From the NCBI RefSeq assembly GCF_001399455.2, contig NZ_LLEI02000032.1, positions 62,001 to 126,000 on the forward strand: a DNA stretch of 64,000 nucleotides, given 5' to 3'. Below the pieces are notes generated by a model that did no database searches, was not told the DNA's origin, and worked only from the letters and a program-made list of their open reading frames with translations. Both the position numbers and the translations under genes were made by a program. Of the stretch, positions 26,728-35,434 are shown piece after piece. How positions within the stretch are numbered: position 1 is the stretch's first letter; every line of letters begins with the position of its first letter. Source of the DNA: Vibrio bivalvicida. Its GTDB lineage: Bacteria > Pseudomonadota > Gammaproteobacteria > Enterobacterales > Vibrionaceae.

Positions 26728-28770
26728 ATGGGAATCACCTATCACACCTATATCGGTAAGCAGATAACACATTTACCTAACCTCCCCTGTCGTACGGCGG
26801 GAAACGTTTCACTCAATACTCCTGTCGGCAACTGTACCGACAAGTTTGGTCGAATTTGGTTAGCAGATACCGCACACAATCGTATACTCGTCTTCGACCG
26901 AAAAATGGACAAGTTGTTAGCTAGCTTTGGCAGTGTTGGCAATGGCAGCCAACAGTTCAATATGCCTTTTCGCCTGTTACCCCATCCTGATAAACCTTGG
27001 ATTTACGTCAGCGACATTGCCAACAAACGTATCCATATCCTTGAATACAATCAAGCGCTCAGCATCCACTCAATCAGCAATTTTGGCAAGGGGGATCCAA
27101 TCAACTTACAAGGACCAAACGGATTGGCTTTCTATCAGGGTAAGCTGTGTGTGGCTGATGAGTTTTACGAAGGCGAAAACGGTGAAAGTCGATTGGTGAT
27201 TTTCAATGACGAAGGTAAATGGTTAAGAGACATCACAGCCATCCAAGCCAAAGAGCCTGTTCACTTTTTATGGCCTCAAGGACTGAGTTGCGATCTCGAC
27301 GGTCATCTGTACATCGCTAATACTGGCTTTGCTACTGTAGTTCGCTGTGATTGGGAGGGAAAGCCCGTTCCATTCGCAAACGGGAAAACCTATCTAGATG
27401 GTATCGACCTCGCGCGCGATGTCTCAATCATTGATAACCGAATTCTTATCCCAGGAGCCAAACAGTATTCAGTCTCTGTTTACGATATTGATGGCCATTT
27501 TTCAGGTAACATAACCGGCTTCTTCTCACCAATACAAATCACCAAACTTGACCAAAATCGCCTGTTGATTACCGAACCCATTCTCGCTTCTTTACAGATT
27601 CATCAGATCGACTGGGCAGAATTATCACCTCAGCTACCTATATCTACATTATTGATTGATCAATTAAGCGATGAGCGAGATAAAAAAGGACAGCTGCACT
27701 TTGTCACCTCGGTGGCTGGCGATATCTCTCCCGTTCCAACAAACAACTCCGAAAGTCGTTATCCTATTATTAGCGAATGGTGGGAAAAACATTTTGAACA
27801 GCAAGATAAATGGCTAAATTCGATTCACCAAATCGATGCACCTTCCTGGCTTTCAATGACCTTAAGTACCCAGATGGAGTGGACGCAAAAATGGCAACAA
27901 ACCTGGGTTCGAATATTCCTAGGTGATAAGTTTGATGACCCAAACCAGCTGCTTTGGCTCGTTGACGCTGGCAACTATCAACTGCAAGCGACAGAAAACA
28001 CTCAACCAGATGCCGCTAGGCCGGGTAGCTTACCTCTTTTACCAGGCTCACTTGGCATCTGCTCTTTAACCCCTTCGTCGCCATTACTCGGCCAACTCAA
28101 CCCAGATATACCTTTACTGGTCGTCAGCAACTACATAAGCGGTATTGTGACGATTTATCAATATGACGAGTTAATTGGCGAGCTGGTGCCCTTTAGCTAT
28201 TTTGGAGGTTTGGGTCACCAAGAGTGGCAGCTATTCAAGCCTCAAGGTGTTGCCGTAGATCCGATAAGCCGCGATGTCTATATTGCTGATTCTGGCAATA
28301 ATCGCATTAGTCGCTGGCGGCTCAATCAACAGGGAATCACTGGCTTAGTCACTACCTTTGGTGAAAAAGGTCATGGTGATAATGAGTTTTTCACACCAAC
28401 CGACATCACCATTACACCGGATGGTCAAAAGTACATCACCGATCAAAACAACAATCGCGTGGTGATTTACAATCGTCACGATCAATACGTTGGCAGTTTC
28501 GGTCAGCAGGGTTACGGTACGGATAATGACAACTTCCTGCTACCAACCAGTATAGATTTAGACCATGGCAAGTTGTTTGTGTCTGATTTGGTTAATCGAG
28601 CAATCAAGGTCTTTGACCAACAGGGGCATTTCATTGACAGTTTTAGTGGCTTTGGTGCCGATCCAAGTAAAGGTCAGCTATGGATGCCATACCTGCTTCA
28701 CGCACATAATCGTACCCTCTACCTACCCGACTGTGCTCTTAACCGAGTTAACGTTTATAAGATCAGCTAA
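26728..28770 (+). CDS. NHL-repeat beta-propeller protein of unknown function
   Basis: A 680-residue protein without signal peptide or membrane helices. Two blocks of NHL repeats are visible: about residues 35-290 (DKFGRIWLADTAHNRILVFD, IYVSDIANKRIHILEY, GHLYIANTGFATVVRCD) and about 480-680 (RDVYIADSGNNRISRW, KYITDQNNNRVVIYN, KLFVSDLVNRAIKVFD). The region between (about 300-450) is Trp/Gln-rich and helical. NHL propellers bind RNA, proteins or small ligands; nothing here decides which. It is followed after 10 bases by a small helical gene, probably in the same operon. Not recognised as a named family. Confidence 0.85.
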   Translation: MGITYHTYIGKQITHLPNLPCRTAGNVSLNTPVGNCTDKFGRIWLADTAHNRILVFDRKMDKLLASFGSVGNGSQQFNMPFRLLPHPDKPWIYVSDIANKRIHILEYNQALSIHSISNFGKGDPINLQGPNGLAFYQGKLCVADEFYEGENGESRLVIFNDEGKWLRDITAIQAKEPVHFLWPQGLSCDLDGHLYIANTGFATVVRCDWEGKPVPFANGKTYLDGIDLARDVSIIDNRILIPGAKQYSVSVYDIDGHFSGNITGFFSPIQITKLDQNRLLITEPILASLQIHQIDWAELSPQLPISTLLIDQLSDERDKKGQLHFVTSVAGDISPVPTNNSESRYPIISEWWEKHFEQQDKWLNSIHQIDAPSWLSMTLSTQMEWTQKWQQTWVRIFLGDKFDDPNQLLWLVDAGNYQLQATENTQPDAARPGSLPLLPGSLGICSLTPSSPLLGQLNPDIPLLVVSNYISGIVTIYQYDELIGELVPFSYFGGLGHQEWQLFKPQGVAVDPISRDVYIADSGNNRISRWRLNQQGITGLVTTFGEKGHGDNEFFTPTDITITPDGQKYITDQNNNRVVIYNRHDQYVGSFGQQGYGTDNDNFLLPTSIDLDHGKLFVSDLVNRAIKVFDQQGHFIDSFSGFGADPSKGQLWMPYLLHAHNRTLYLPDCALNRVNVYKIS

Positions 28771-28780
28771 GGAGTAAGTG

Positions 28781-29011
28781 ATGACCTCAGTATTCGATAA
28801 AGCTATAGCGAAACGCTTAAAACAGACAATCTCAGTCTCACAGCAAGTAACAGAGGCAAACGAAAAACTTGCCAGCCAATATCAGTACGTGATCCAATAT
28901 TGCCTAGAGCAACCTTCTTCGCAGCAGACACGGAAAAGACTGGAGCAGTGGCATAAAGCTGTTCAAGATCATGCCAATCACCACATTATGTCGCCACCTC
29001 ACGAGAACTAA
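28781..29011 (+). CDS. Small helical hypothetical protein co-transcribed with the NHL protein
   Basis: A 76-residue Gln/Lys-rich protein, probably coiled-coil, ending HHIMSPPHEN. The ATG at 28781 is chosen because GGAG sits 7 bases upstream; a GTG immediately before would add one residue. It starts 10 bases after the NHL gene. No recognised family. A strong terminator follows. Confidence 0.7.
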   Translation: MTSVFDKAIAKRLKQTISVSQQVTEANEKLASQYQYVIQYCLEQPSSQQTRKRLEQWHKAVQDHANHHIMSPPHEN

Positions 29012-29014
29012 AAC

Positions 29015-29038
29015 AGCGAGCCAAATGGCTCGCTTTCT
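29015..29038. terminator. Bidirectional terminator between the small gene and the ABC ATPase gene
   Basis: AGCGAGCC-AAAT-GGCTCGCT is a perfect 8-bp stem-loop followed by TTCTC, between convergent operons. Confidence 0.8.
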
Positions 29039-29742
29039 CATGCTACTTGTGCAATAGGTTTTCGGTCAGAAATCACTTTGCCATCTTTTATCGTGATAAT
29101 GCGTTTGGTACGTTCTGCCAGCGCATTGTCGTGAGTCACGATGATCAGTGTTCGGCCCTCAGCATGAAGCTGATTAAATAGGGCTTCAATCTCTGCGCCA
29201 GATTTTGAGTCAAGTGCCCCAGTTGGCTCATCAGCTAAAATAATTTGCGGATCATTGACTAGTGCCCTTGCGATTGCCACTCGTTGCTTTTGACCACCGG
29301 AAAGCTGATTCGGTTTATGATCAAGGCGGTCACCAAGCCCAACCTGTTCAAGCAACTTCGCTGCGCGCTGACGGCGTTCTTTAGCTTTCACGCCTGAATA
29401 AACCAGAGGTAAAGCAACATTGTCGAGCGCTGTCGCGTATTCGAGCAAGTTGAAGCTCTGAAAGACAAACCCTATTCTTTGATTGCGAATCCCTGCGAGC
29501 TGATTTGCACTTAGGCTCGCCACGTTCTGACCTGCTAATTGGTAGTCACCTGCTGTCGGCTTATCCAAACAGCCGAGCATGTTCATCAGCGTCGATTTAC
29601 CCGATCCAGACGGCCCCAAAATAGACAGGAACTCACCTTGATTGATCGTGAGTTCTACGCCATCGAGAGCGCGAACCTCCGCTTCTCCGCTCGAATAGTA
29701 TTTGCAGATATTATTCAGCTCAACGAGCACTTGGTGTGACAT
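29038..29742 (-). CDS. MacB/LolD-type ABC transporter ATP-binding protein
   Basis: A 234-residue ATPase starting at the ATG at 29742 (MSHQVLVELNNICKYY), preceded by GGAGA. Walker A GPSGSGKST, signature LSGGQKQRVAIARAL, Walker B IILADEPTGALD, H-loop VTHD. It drives the two permeases encoded just upstream in the operon. The set resembles the tripartite MacAB-TolC type with the ATPase on a separate chain. Last gene of the operon, ending at the convergent terminator. Substrate unknown. Confidence 0.93.
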   Translation of the reverse strand: MSHQVLVELNNICKYYSSGEAEVRALDGVELTINQGEFLSILGPSGSGKSTLMNMLGCLDKPTAGDYQLAGQNVASLSANQLAGIRNQRIGFVFQSFNLLEYATALDNVALPLVYSGVKAKERRQRAAKLLEQVGLGDRLDHKPNQLSGGQKQRVAIARALVNDPQIILADEPTGALDSKSGAEIEALFNQLHAEGRTLIIVTHDNALAERTKRIITIKDGKVISDRKPIAQVA

Positions 29743-29761
29743 TTTCTCTCCACAATTGTTA

Positions 29762-31048
29762 TTACTCACTTTGTAGCGCCTCCAACGGACTGACTTTCGC
29801 TGCGCGATTCGCTGGCAACCAAGCAGAAGCAACACCAATAATGATTAGGGTCGTAATCACTACCAGCACCACAACCCAAGACAGTTCAGGAACAGGTTTG
29901 CCTAACTGCTCGTAGAACACGTTGCCTTCCAAACTGATTGCACCCAGTGCGGATACCAACGCATAAGTCACGCCAAGACCGAGCACACCACCCAGCATCA
30001 TGGTCATTAGTGACTGAACCAGATAGTGCAAACGGATCGCTGTAGGGGTTGCTCCAACCGCCATTCTCACACCGATATCACGGGTCGAGCGTTTCACTGT
30101 CGCGTACATCACGTTGGCAATGCCTACCCCTGCGACGGCGAGTGTGACAAAGCCAATAATGCCAAGGAAACTTTGTAGACCAATTAAGAATTTCTGCATG
30201 CTTTTCTGTTGCAAGAACATATCTTCGATTTGCACAACTTGCTCATCATTGACACTTGCGCCATGCTTGCGTGCAATCACTTGGCGAATCGTCTTTGCCA
30301 ATATCTTTCTGTCTGCATTCGCTTTAGGCTCGACATTGATACCCGCAATTTCGCCATTGGCGTGAAAACGCTGCCAAGTGGCTAGTGGAACAAAGCTTGA
30401 GTAATTGATTTGATCACCCTGCTCAATTTCAGCGCTGTTCTTTTTCAGCACCCCGACAACCGTAAACTCTTCACTGCCAATTTTGACCTTTTTCCCCGCC
30501 GGATTGACTTGCAGCGTCACTGCCGCGAACCAACTAAAGTCTTCTACAGGGTTAAATAGATCAGCGGCTAACGAATAACCTAATACCACGACTTTACGCA
30601 TCTCTTTTTGATCGAGAGGGTTGAGCCAACGACCACCAGCTAAAGGTTGCAAATTGGTCAGAGAAGCAAATTCCGTCGTCACCGCCAACGGCTCTTGCCA
30701 TGAGCCTCGATCACCAGCACTAATACGCTCATTCCATCTTGCAGTGGGTACTACCCCCTTCACCTCAGGTAACGCGCGAACCACGTCCACATCTTGCGCT
30801 TTAAGGGTTAAGAACTTACCTTGATAAAAAGCGCCGTAATCGACAGTCGCCATACCACCAGTAAGATAGATCAGATTGCCGTTGCCATTTTGCGCGGTTC
30901 TCAACACACCCTGACGGATCCCTTCGCCGACAGATAACATCGCTGCGATACAAAGCGTCGCCCAAGCGACAGCCAAAATTGTCAGACCTAACCTGAGCTT
31001 TTCTGCTGCCATCTCTTGGAAGATTTGTCTCATCGGTAATAGCATCAT
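29762..31048 (-). CDS. MacB-like ABC transporter permease (second permease)
   Basis: The start is set at the ATG at 31048, which overlaps the stop of the preceding permease gene (TAATG) and is preceded by GAGGG; this gives 428 aa. One N-terminal transmembrane helix (about 20-40), a large periplasmic MacB_PCD domain, and a C-terminal FtsX-type three-helix bundle (FLGIIGFVTLAVAGVGIANVMY, then RDIGVRMAVGATPTAI). This is the mechanotransmission-type architecture of MacB. It likely pairs with the other permease as a heterodimer. Confidence 0.9.
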   Translation of the reverse strand: MMLLPMRQIFQEMAAEKLRLGLTILAVAWATLCIAAMLSVGEGIRQGVLRTAQNGNGNLIYLTGGMATVDYGAFYQGKFLTLKAQDVDVVRALPEVKGVVPTARWNERISAGDRGSWQEPLAVTTEFASLTNLQPLAGGRWLNPLDQKEMRKVVVLGYSLAADLFNPVEDFSWFAAVTLQVNPAGKKVKIGSEEFTVVGVLKKNSAEIEQGDQINYSSFVPLATWQRFHANGEIAGINVEPKANADRKILAKTIRQVIARKHGASVNDEQVVQIEDMFLQQKSMQKFLIGLQSFLGIIGFVTLAVAGVGIANVMYATVKRSTRDIGVRMAVGATPTAIRLHYLVQSLMTMMLGGVLGLGVTYALVSALGAISLEGNVFYEQLGKPVPELSWVVVLVVITTLIIIGVASAWLPANRAAKVSPLEALQSE

Positions 31049-32262
31049 TAAGCCCTCGCGCTTAAAGCGATAACCGGAGTCAAGCGCGACGCTCTCCTCG
31101 CAGGAAAGTATGAGGCAAGCAGAGCCAATACAAGCGTCACTAATAGCGACCAAGCAATCGAATCTGGCGTAATCACCGGTGAGCCTAACCAATCAGGTAA
31201 ACTCATGGTACTTAACAGAGAAACAAGCGCGTAAGAGATGGTTAATCCCAGCCCTGTCCCAACGGCAACTAAGATTAACCCTTCGAGAATGAACTGGCCC
31301 AATATCGATTGTTGGGTTGCACCAATCGCCAATCGAACCCCTATCTCGCGCGTTCTTTCTGTTACAGATAAGAACATAATGTTTGCCACACCTAATGCAC
31401 CAACGGCCATCGTCATTGCACCACTCGCACCAAGAAAAATCTGAATACCGCGGAATATCCCGGTAATTAGCGCACCGCCCTCACTTAAGTCGGGCAGGTT
31501 AATCGCCTCTTTATCACTCGGGTCAAAATGCAGTTGCTTGGCAAAGAAGGTAACCAGACTCTGCCTGAATGACGCGCTGTCCATACCTTCAACAGGCTTC
31601 AGCAATAACATCCAAGGTTTTGCGTCCCACAGATCGAGATAAGTGGTTTGCGGAACAAACACTTTGCGGCTATCGCCAAACGAGTTTATCGAATCTTCGT
31701 CCTTAATAACGCCAATGACCAAGAAAGGAATACCGTTGACTTTGACCTGTTCACCAACCTTAATATTACCCATCTTGGCAATTTGATCGCCAAGAACAGC
31801 AACTCGAGTATGATTGATGACATCACTCGGCGAAATGTTTCGCGAGCCAGATTCAAGCTTGCGTTGCATTAAGGAAAAGTAAGAGGGATCTATCCCACTA
31901 ACGAAGCCAGACAACTTCTGTCCTTTTATGTTGGTCACACTGGCGTCCCATTTTGCGTACACCGTCGACGCTTGCGCGACAAAACCCGATTGTTTGAGCA
32001 TATCGACTTTCTCTTGCTCAATAGTGATTTTCCGTCTTGAGGGCATACCATGCCATGCTTTACTGGTACTTGAAGGGAAAGCGATTTGCACATTGTTAAC
32101 CATAAACGATAGCGACTGAACTTGATGGCGATAGAAACCTTCACCGAGCGCAATCAGCACAACCACGGAAATAACGCCCCATGCAATGGCAATGATCGCC
32201 AAAATGCTTTTTAGCCTATGTGCCATCAAGGTTTGCCACGTTTGCTGTAACAAACTACTCAT
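31048..32262 (-). CDS. MacB-like ABC transporter permease (first permease)
   Basis: A 404-residue permease with the same architecture: N-terminal helix (about 18-40), periplasmic core about 45-275, and the C-terminal FtsX domain (SVTERTREIGVRLAIGATQQSILGQF). It overlaps the TolC-like gene upstream by four bases and the second permease by one base, so the five genes form one tightly coupled operon. Confidence 0.9.
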   Translation of the reverse strand: MSSLLQQTWQTLMAHRLKSILAIIAIAWGVISVVVLIALGEGFYRHQVQSLSFMVNNVQIAFPSSTSKAWHGMPSRRKITIEQEKVDMLKQSGFVAQASTVYAKWDASVTNIKGQKLSGFVSGIDPSYFSLMQRKLESGSRNISPSDVINHTRVAVLGDQIAKMGNIKVGEQVKVNGIPFLVIGVIKDEDSINSFGDSRKVFVPQTTYLDLWDAKPWMLLLKPVEGMDSASFRQSLVTFFAKQLHFDPSDKEAINLPDLSEGGALITGIFRGIQIFLGASGAMTMAVGALGVANIMFLSVTERTREIGVRLAIGATQQSILGQFILEGLILVAVGTGLGLTISYALVSLLSTMSLPDWLGSPVITPDSIAWSLLVTLVLALLASYFPARRASRLTPVIALSARA

Positions 32263-33530
32263 GAATCAAAAGCCTGAGAAATCAAAGTCATAGTGCTGTC
32301 ATCTAACTTGCCAGCGGTTTGTAGTAGTCCGATTCTTTGACGCCAATAATTATACAGATTGGTTTGCAGACTGTTTTTGGCTTCGAATAAACTGTTATGA
32401 GCATTGATCACTTCAGAAACTTCAAGGAGGCCTGCGTCGTAGAGCTTCTCTTTACTGCCCAGTACCTTAGCTCGTGATTCAACCAATTCATCCGCCATCA
32501 ATACCTGACTCCAGTTGATATCAACCTGAGTAAAGCGTTGGATGATGCGTTTCTGGATATCTATTTCTACCCGACGCAAATCTTGTTTAGCACTTAAGAT
32601 ATTAAGCGATGCTTCATCGACCTTGGCGCGAGTCGCACCATTGAGATCAATGGGCACACTTAGTGTAACACCTGCGTTAAATTCACCGCTCGATCGCCTA
32701 TCGTCATCGCTGTAACCTAGCTTGCCTTTCACTGTAGGGTAGTAACCACCTTGTGCAGAATCTTTGGCAAACTCAGTCGCTTTAACGTTTTGCATAGCAA
32801 CCAACAGCTCAGGGCTGCTGTCTTTGGCTAATTTGAGCCACTGTTCTTGAGATTCGACTAGCATTGGAGGCTGAACAAGCGAATCTGTGCGGATTTGGTC
32901 CACCTCTTGCGGCATCTGATTGATAAGCGCGGCAAGCTCCGCACGCTTACTTTGTAAGTCAGCTTGAGCACTGAGAATCGCCGCTTCCTCTGATACCTGT
33001 GTTGCTCTTATTTCCTCGACGTCAATCGATTTTACTTTGCCCGCTTTATAGCGTTTTTCGATGATCTTTAGGAGCTTAGCACCTTCTTCTAGCTTGTTTT
33101 GCGCCAATACAAGGTCACCCTGAGCACTGGCCATATCGAGATAACTAGAAAGTAGCTTTTGCGCCAATTCATTGTGTGTTTGAGACAGCTTTAATTGGGC
33201 TTTTAGTAGGTTTGCTTCTGCTTGGTCTAAATCTGACCACAAGCTGCTATCCCAAATCATTTGGGAAAGGTTGGCGCTGTAGCTGTTGGTATTGTGTGTA
33301 GTTTCGTTCCAATTAGCAGAAGCATCAGCACTTAATGAGGGCAGTAGCGAACTACGGCTTGAAGAAATACTGGTTTCACCTAGCTGAACACCTATCTTGG
33401 CTTTTTCATAATTAGGATCGCTCTGTTTCGCTTGTTGCCATGCCTGCTCGATAGATACCGCATAGCTTGGCAAGCTGAGCATTGTTGCCAGTAACACAAT
33501 GCTAATTTTAGATAGGTGCAACTTAGCCAT
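32259..33530 (-). CDS. TolC-family outer-membrane channel protein
   Basis: A 423-residue outer-membrane efflux protein with a signal peptide (about 1-24, ending PSYA). Two OEP repeats of long coiled-coil helices are visible (EQAWQQAKQSDPNYEKAKI; AELAALINQMPQE; LAKDSSPELLVAMQNVKATEFAKDSAQGGYYP). It overlaps the HlyD-type adaptor gene by 8 bases. It provides the outer-membrane exit duct for the operon's ABC pump. Confidence 0.92.
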   Translation of the reverse strand: MAKLHLSKISIVLLATMLSLPSYAVSIEQAWQQAKQSDPNYEKAKIGVQLGETSISSSRSSLLPSLSADASANWNETTHNTNSYSANLSQMIWDSSLWSDLDQAEANLLKAQLKLSQTHNELAQKLLSSYLDMASAQGDLVLAQNKLEEGAKLLKIIEKRYKAGKVKSIDVEEIRATQVSEEAAILSAQADLQSKRAELAALINQMPQEVDQIRTDSLVQPPMLVESQEQWLKLAKDSSPELLVAMQNVKATEFAKDSAQGGYYPTVKGKLGYSDDDRRSSGEFNAGVTLSVPIDLNGATRAKVDEASLNILSAKQDLRRVEIDIQKRIIQRFTQVDINWSQVLMADELVESRAKVLGSKEKLYDAGLLEVSEVINAHNSLFEAKNSLQTNLYNYWRQRIGLLQTAGKLDDSTMTLISQAFDS

Positions 33531-34656
33531 GGGCAGCTCCCATCATCATGCTGTTATCAATAATCTCTTCATCAAGTTCAACGCCATCGAGTACTTCCAC
33601 ATTGATGCCGTCTGAAAGACCTAACTTCACTTTCTGTTTGTGGAAACCTTGCTCCGAGTTATCGGGAATCAGAACATTGGGCGTATCGCCCTCAAACTGG
33701 AGTACACGCTCTGGTAAGGTCAGCACATTTTCCGACTTTTTAAGCGTGATTTGTGCGGTAGAAGAGAACCCCGAACGCAGCAAGATATCTTGAGGAATTC
33801 TCAGCTCACCGACTTCTACCCCGAAACCATTGTCGAAACTCTTCGCCGTAGTCGACTCTGGCGAATTAAGATTTTCTGACTGGATCGCAACCTTGGTCAG
33901 CACACCTTCGATTTCAACCTCTGGGTATGGGGCTACCGTAAGGACGACTGGCATACCCGGTGACAATTGAGCCGCATCATGCTCGCTGACGCTGCCTTTG
34001 AAAATCAGACTCTTCATATCCGCCAGCGACATCATCTCGGTCGCAGCTTGGCTAGATTGAGTTGAGATGATTGGCTCACCAACTTCAACTTTTCGATTCA
34101 GGACGGTACCGTCAATCGGTGCATAGATGGTTGAGGTTAAGCGAGCATCACCTATCGATGCTTCGCCACTTTGGATAAGTTCGAGGTTTTGACGTTTCTG
34201 TAACACATTAGCTTGGGCTGACTTAACCGCCGAGCGCGCAGTAACATAATCATCATAGTTACTTGGAATGATGTCTTGCTTAACCAAACTCTCTAAGTTA
34301 GCGAGTTTTTGTTTCTCCGACTCAAGATCAGCTTCGCTACGCATTAGCTCGGTCGAGGCATCTGTCAATGCTTGAGGCGTTGGGTTTGGACGCACTTTGA
34401 TCAGAGGCTGACCTTGCTTAACGTTCTCACCCACTTGCGCGTAAATTTCCCCGACAATCCCATCAATTTGCGACTTAATCGATACAGAATGCGCCGGAAC
34501 GATTTTACCTACCGCAACCGCCTGTTTCTCAATGGTTCCTTTTGCTACTGCCAGCATAGGAAACGCTTGTGAGTCAGAAGAGGATTGCAGATAAAAATAT
34601 GCGCCGCCACCTAGCAATGCGACGGTTACAGCAGATAAAAGCCAACGTTTAGCCAT
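33523..34656 (-). CDS. HlyD/MacA-family periplasmic adaptor
   Basis: A 377-residue membrane-fusion protein with an N-terminal transmembrane anchor (about 5-24). Then come the lipoyl half (GTIEKQAVAVGKIVPAHSVSI, IDGIVGEIYAQVGENVKQGQPL), a coiled-coil hairpin about 95-150, the second lipoyl half (STIYAPIDGTVLNRKVEVGE) and beta-barrel segments. First gene of the operon adaptor - TolC - permease - permease - ATPase, all on the minus strand. A TATAAT lies on the minus strand at about 34706-34711, upstream of the start. Confidence 0.92.
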   Translation of the reverse strand: MAKRWLLSAVTVALLGGGAYFYLQSSSDSQAFPMLAVAKGTIEKQAVAVGKIVPAHSVSIKSQIDGIVGEIYAQVGENVKQGQPLIKVRPNPTPQALTDASTELMRSEADLESEKQKLANLESLVKQDIIPSNYDDYVTARSAVKSAQANVLQKRQNLELIQSGEASIGDARLTSTIYAPIDGTVLNRKVEVGEPIISTQSSQAATEMMSLADMKSLIFKGSVSEHDAAQLSPGMPVVLTVAPYPEVEIEGVLTKVAIQSENLNSPESTTAKSFDNGFGVEVGELRIPQDILLRSGFSSTAQITLKKSENVLTLPERVLQFEGDTPNVLIPDNSEQGFHKQKVKLGLSDGINVEVLDGVELDEEIIDNSMMMGAAHG

Positions 34657-34787
34657 GGTTTACTTCCAAATATTATTCTGTGTAGCCATCTGACTACCTC
34701 AAGATTATAAAGTTCCGGTGATGATACCGTATATAAAATGAAATAATACATATGAAGTTTGTATGAGTTTGTCGTGCTAGATTGACA

Positions 34788-34822
34788 ATAAAAACGGCCA
34801 ATTGAAATTGGCCGTTTTTTGC
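34788..34822. terminator. Terminator at the end of the copper operon
   Basis: AAAACGGCCAATT / AATTGGCCGTTTT forms a perfect inverted repeat with T-tracts on both strands. It follows the cupredoxin gene on the minus strand and lies upstream of the adaptor gene, so it separates two minus-strand operons. Confidence 0.9.
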
Positions 34823-34835
34823 TAAGCTAATGAGT

Positions 34836-35372
34836 CTATAAGGTGGTGCTTTTTACCATGCCAGCTTCAGCGTGTCCCGCAATGTTGCAGGCAAATTCCA
34901 CCTGATTGTCACCATGGAAATGCCACAGTAACTGTTTGGCTTTTCCAGGTTCTACAGTCACCGTGCTACCAGAATCATGGGCATGACCTACCATCGTTTT
35001 CATCATCTCACGGTGTTTGAGCTGCTCTTCTGCAGAACCAATTGAAAACTCATGATCTATCTTGCCTGTATTCATCACCACAAACTGGACCACATCATTA
35101 GGCTCAATCTTGACCTCTTTCTTAAAACGAATGGTCATATCATCGCTGAGAACAACGTGGACGACCTTGTCAGGTTTAGCACCTGTCGCAGGCATACCAA
35201 CGTCTGACATGCCTTCCATATTCATCATGTTTGAATGATCCATGTTGGAGTGATCCATTGCCATCATCTGACTATGATCCATATCTCCATGATTCATCAT
35301 CGAATGGTCCATCTGAGCGAAAGCGTACGAACTTGCCAAGGTTGCTGTGATCAATGCGAATGTCTTTTTCAT
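34836..35372 (-). CDS. Periplasmic cupredoxin with Met/His-rich N-terminus (CopI-like)
   Basis: A 178-residue exported protein: signal peptide 1-20 (SSYAFAQ), a Met/His/Asp-rich segment 21-56 (repeats of MDHS-type), then a cupredoxin domain about 65-178. The type-1 copper ligands are visible: H107 in IDHEFS, then C162, H167 and M172 in ACNIAGHAEAGM. Proteins of this design confer periplasmic copper tolerance in other proteobacteria. It is the last gene of the Cus-type operon, 63 bases after cusA, so it probably buffers or oxidises periplasmic Cu+. Confidence 0.9.
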   Translation of the reverse strand: MKKTFALITATLASSYAFAQMDHSMMNHGDMDHSQMMAMDHSNMDHSNMMNMEGMSDVGMPATGAKPDKVVHVVLSDDMTIRFKKEVKIEPNDVVQFVVMNTGKIDHEFSIGSAEEQLKHREMMKTMVGHAHDSGSTVTVEPGKAKQLLWHFHGDNQVEFACNIAGHAEAGMVKSTTL

Positions 35373-35434
35373 CTTTTATATCCTTACGATTAGGTTGTAG
35401 GCAGCAACAATGACATTGCCACCTACGATTGAAG

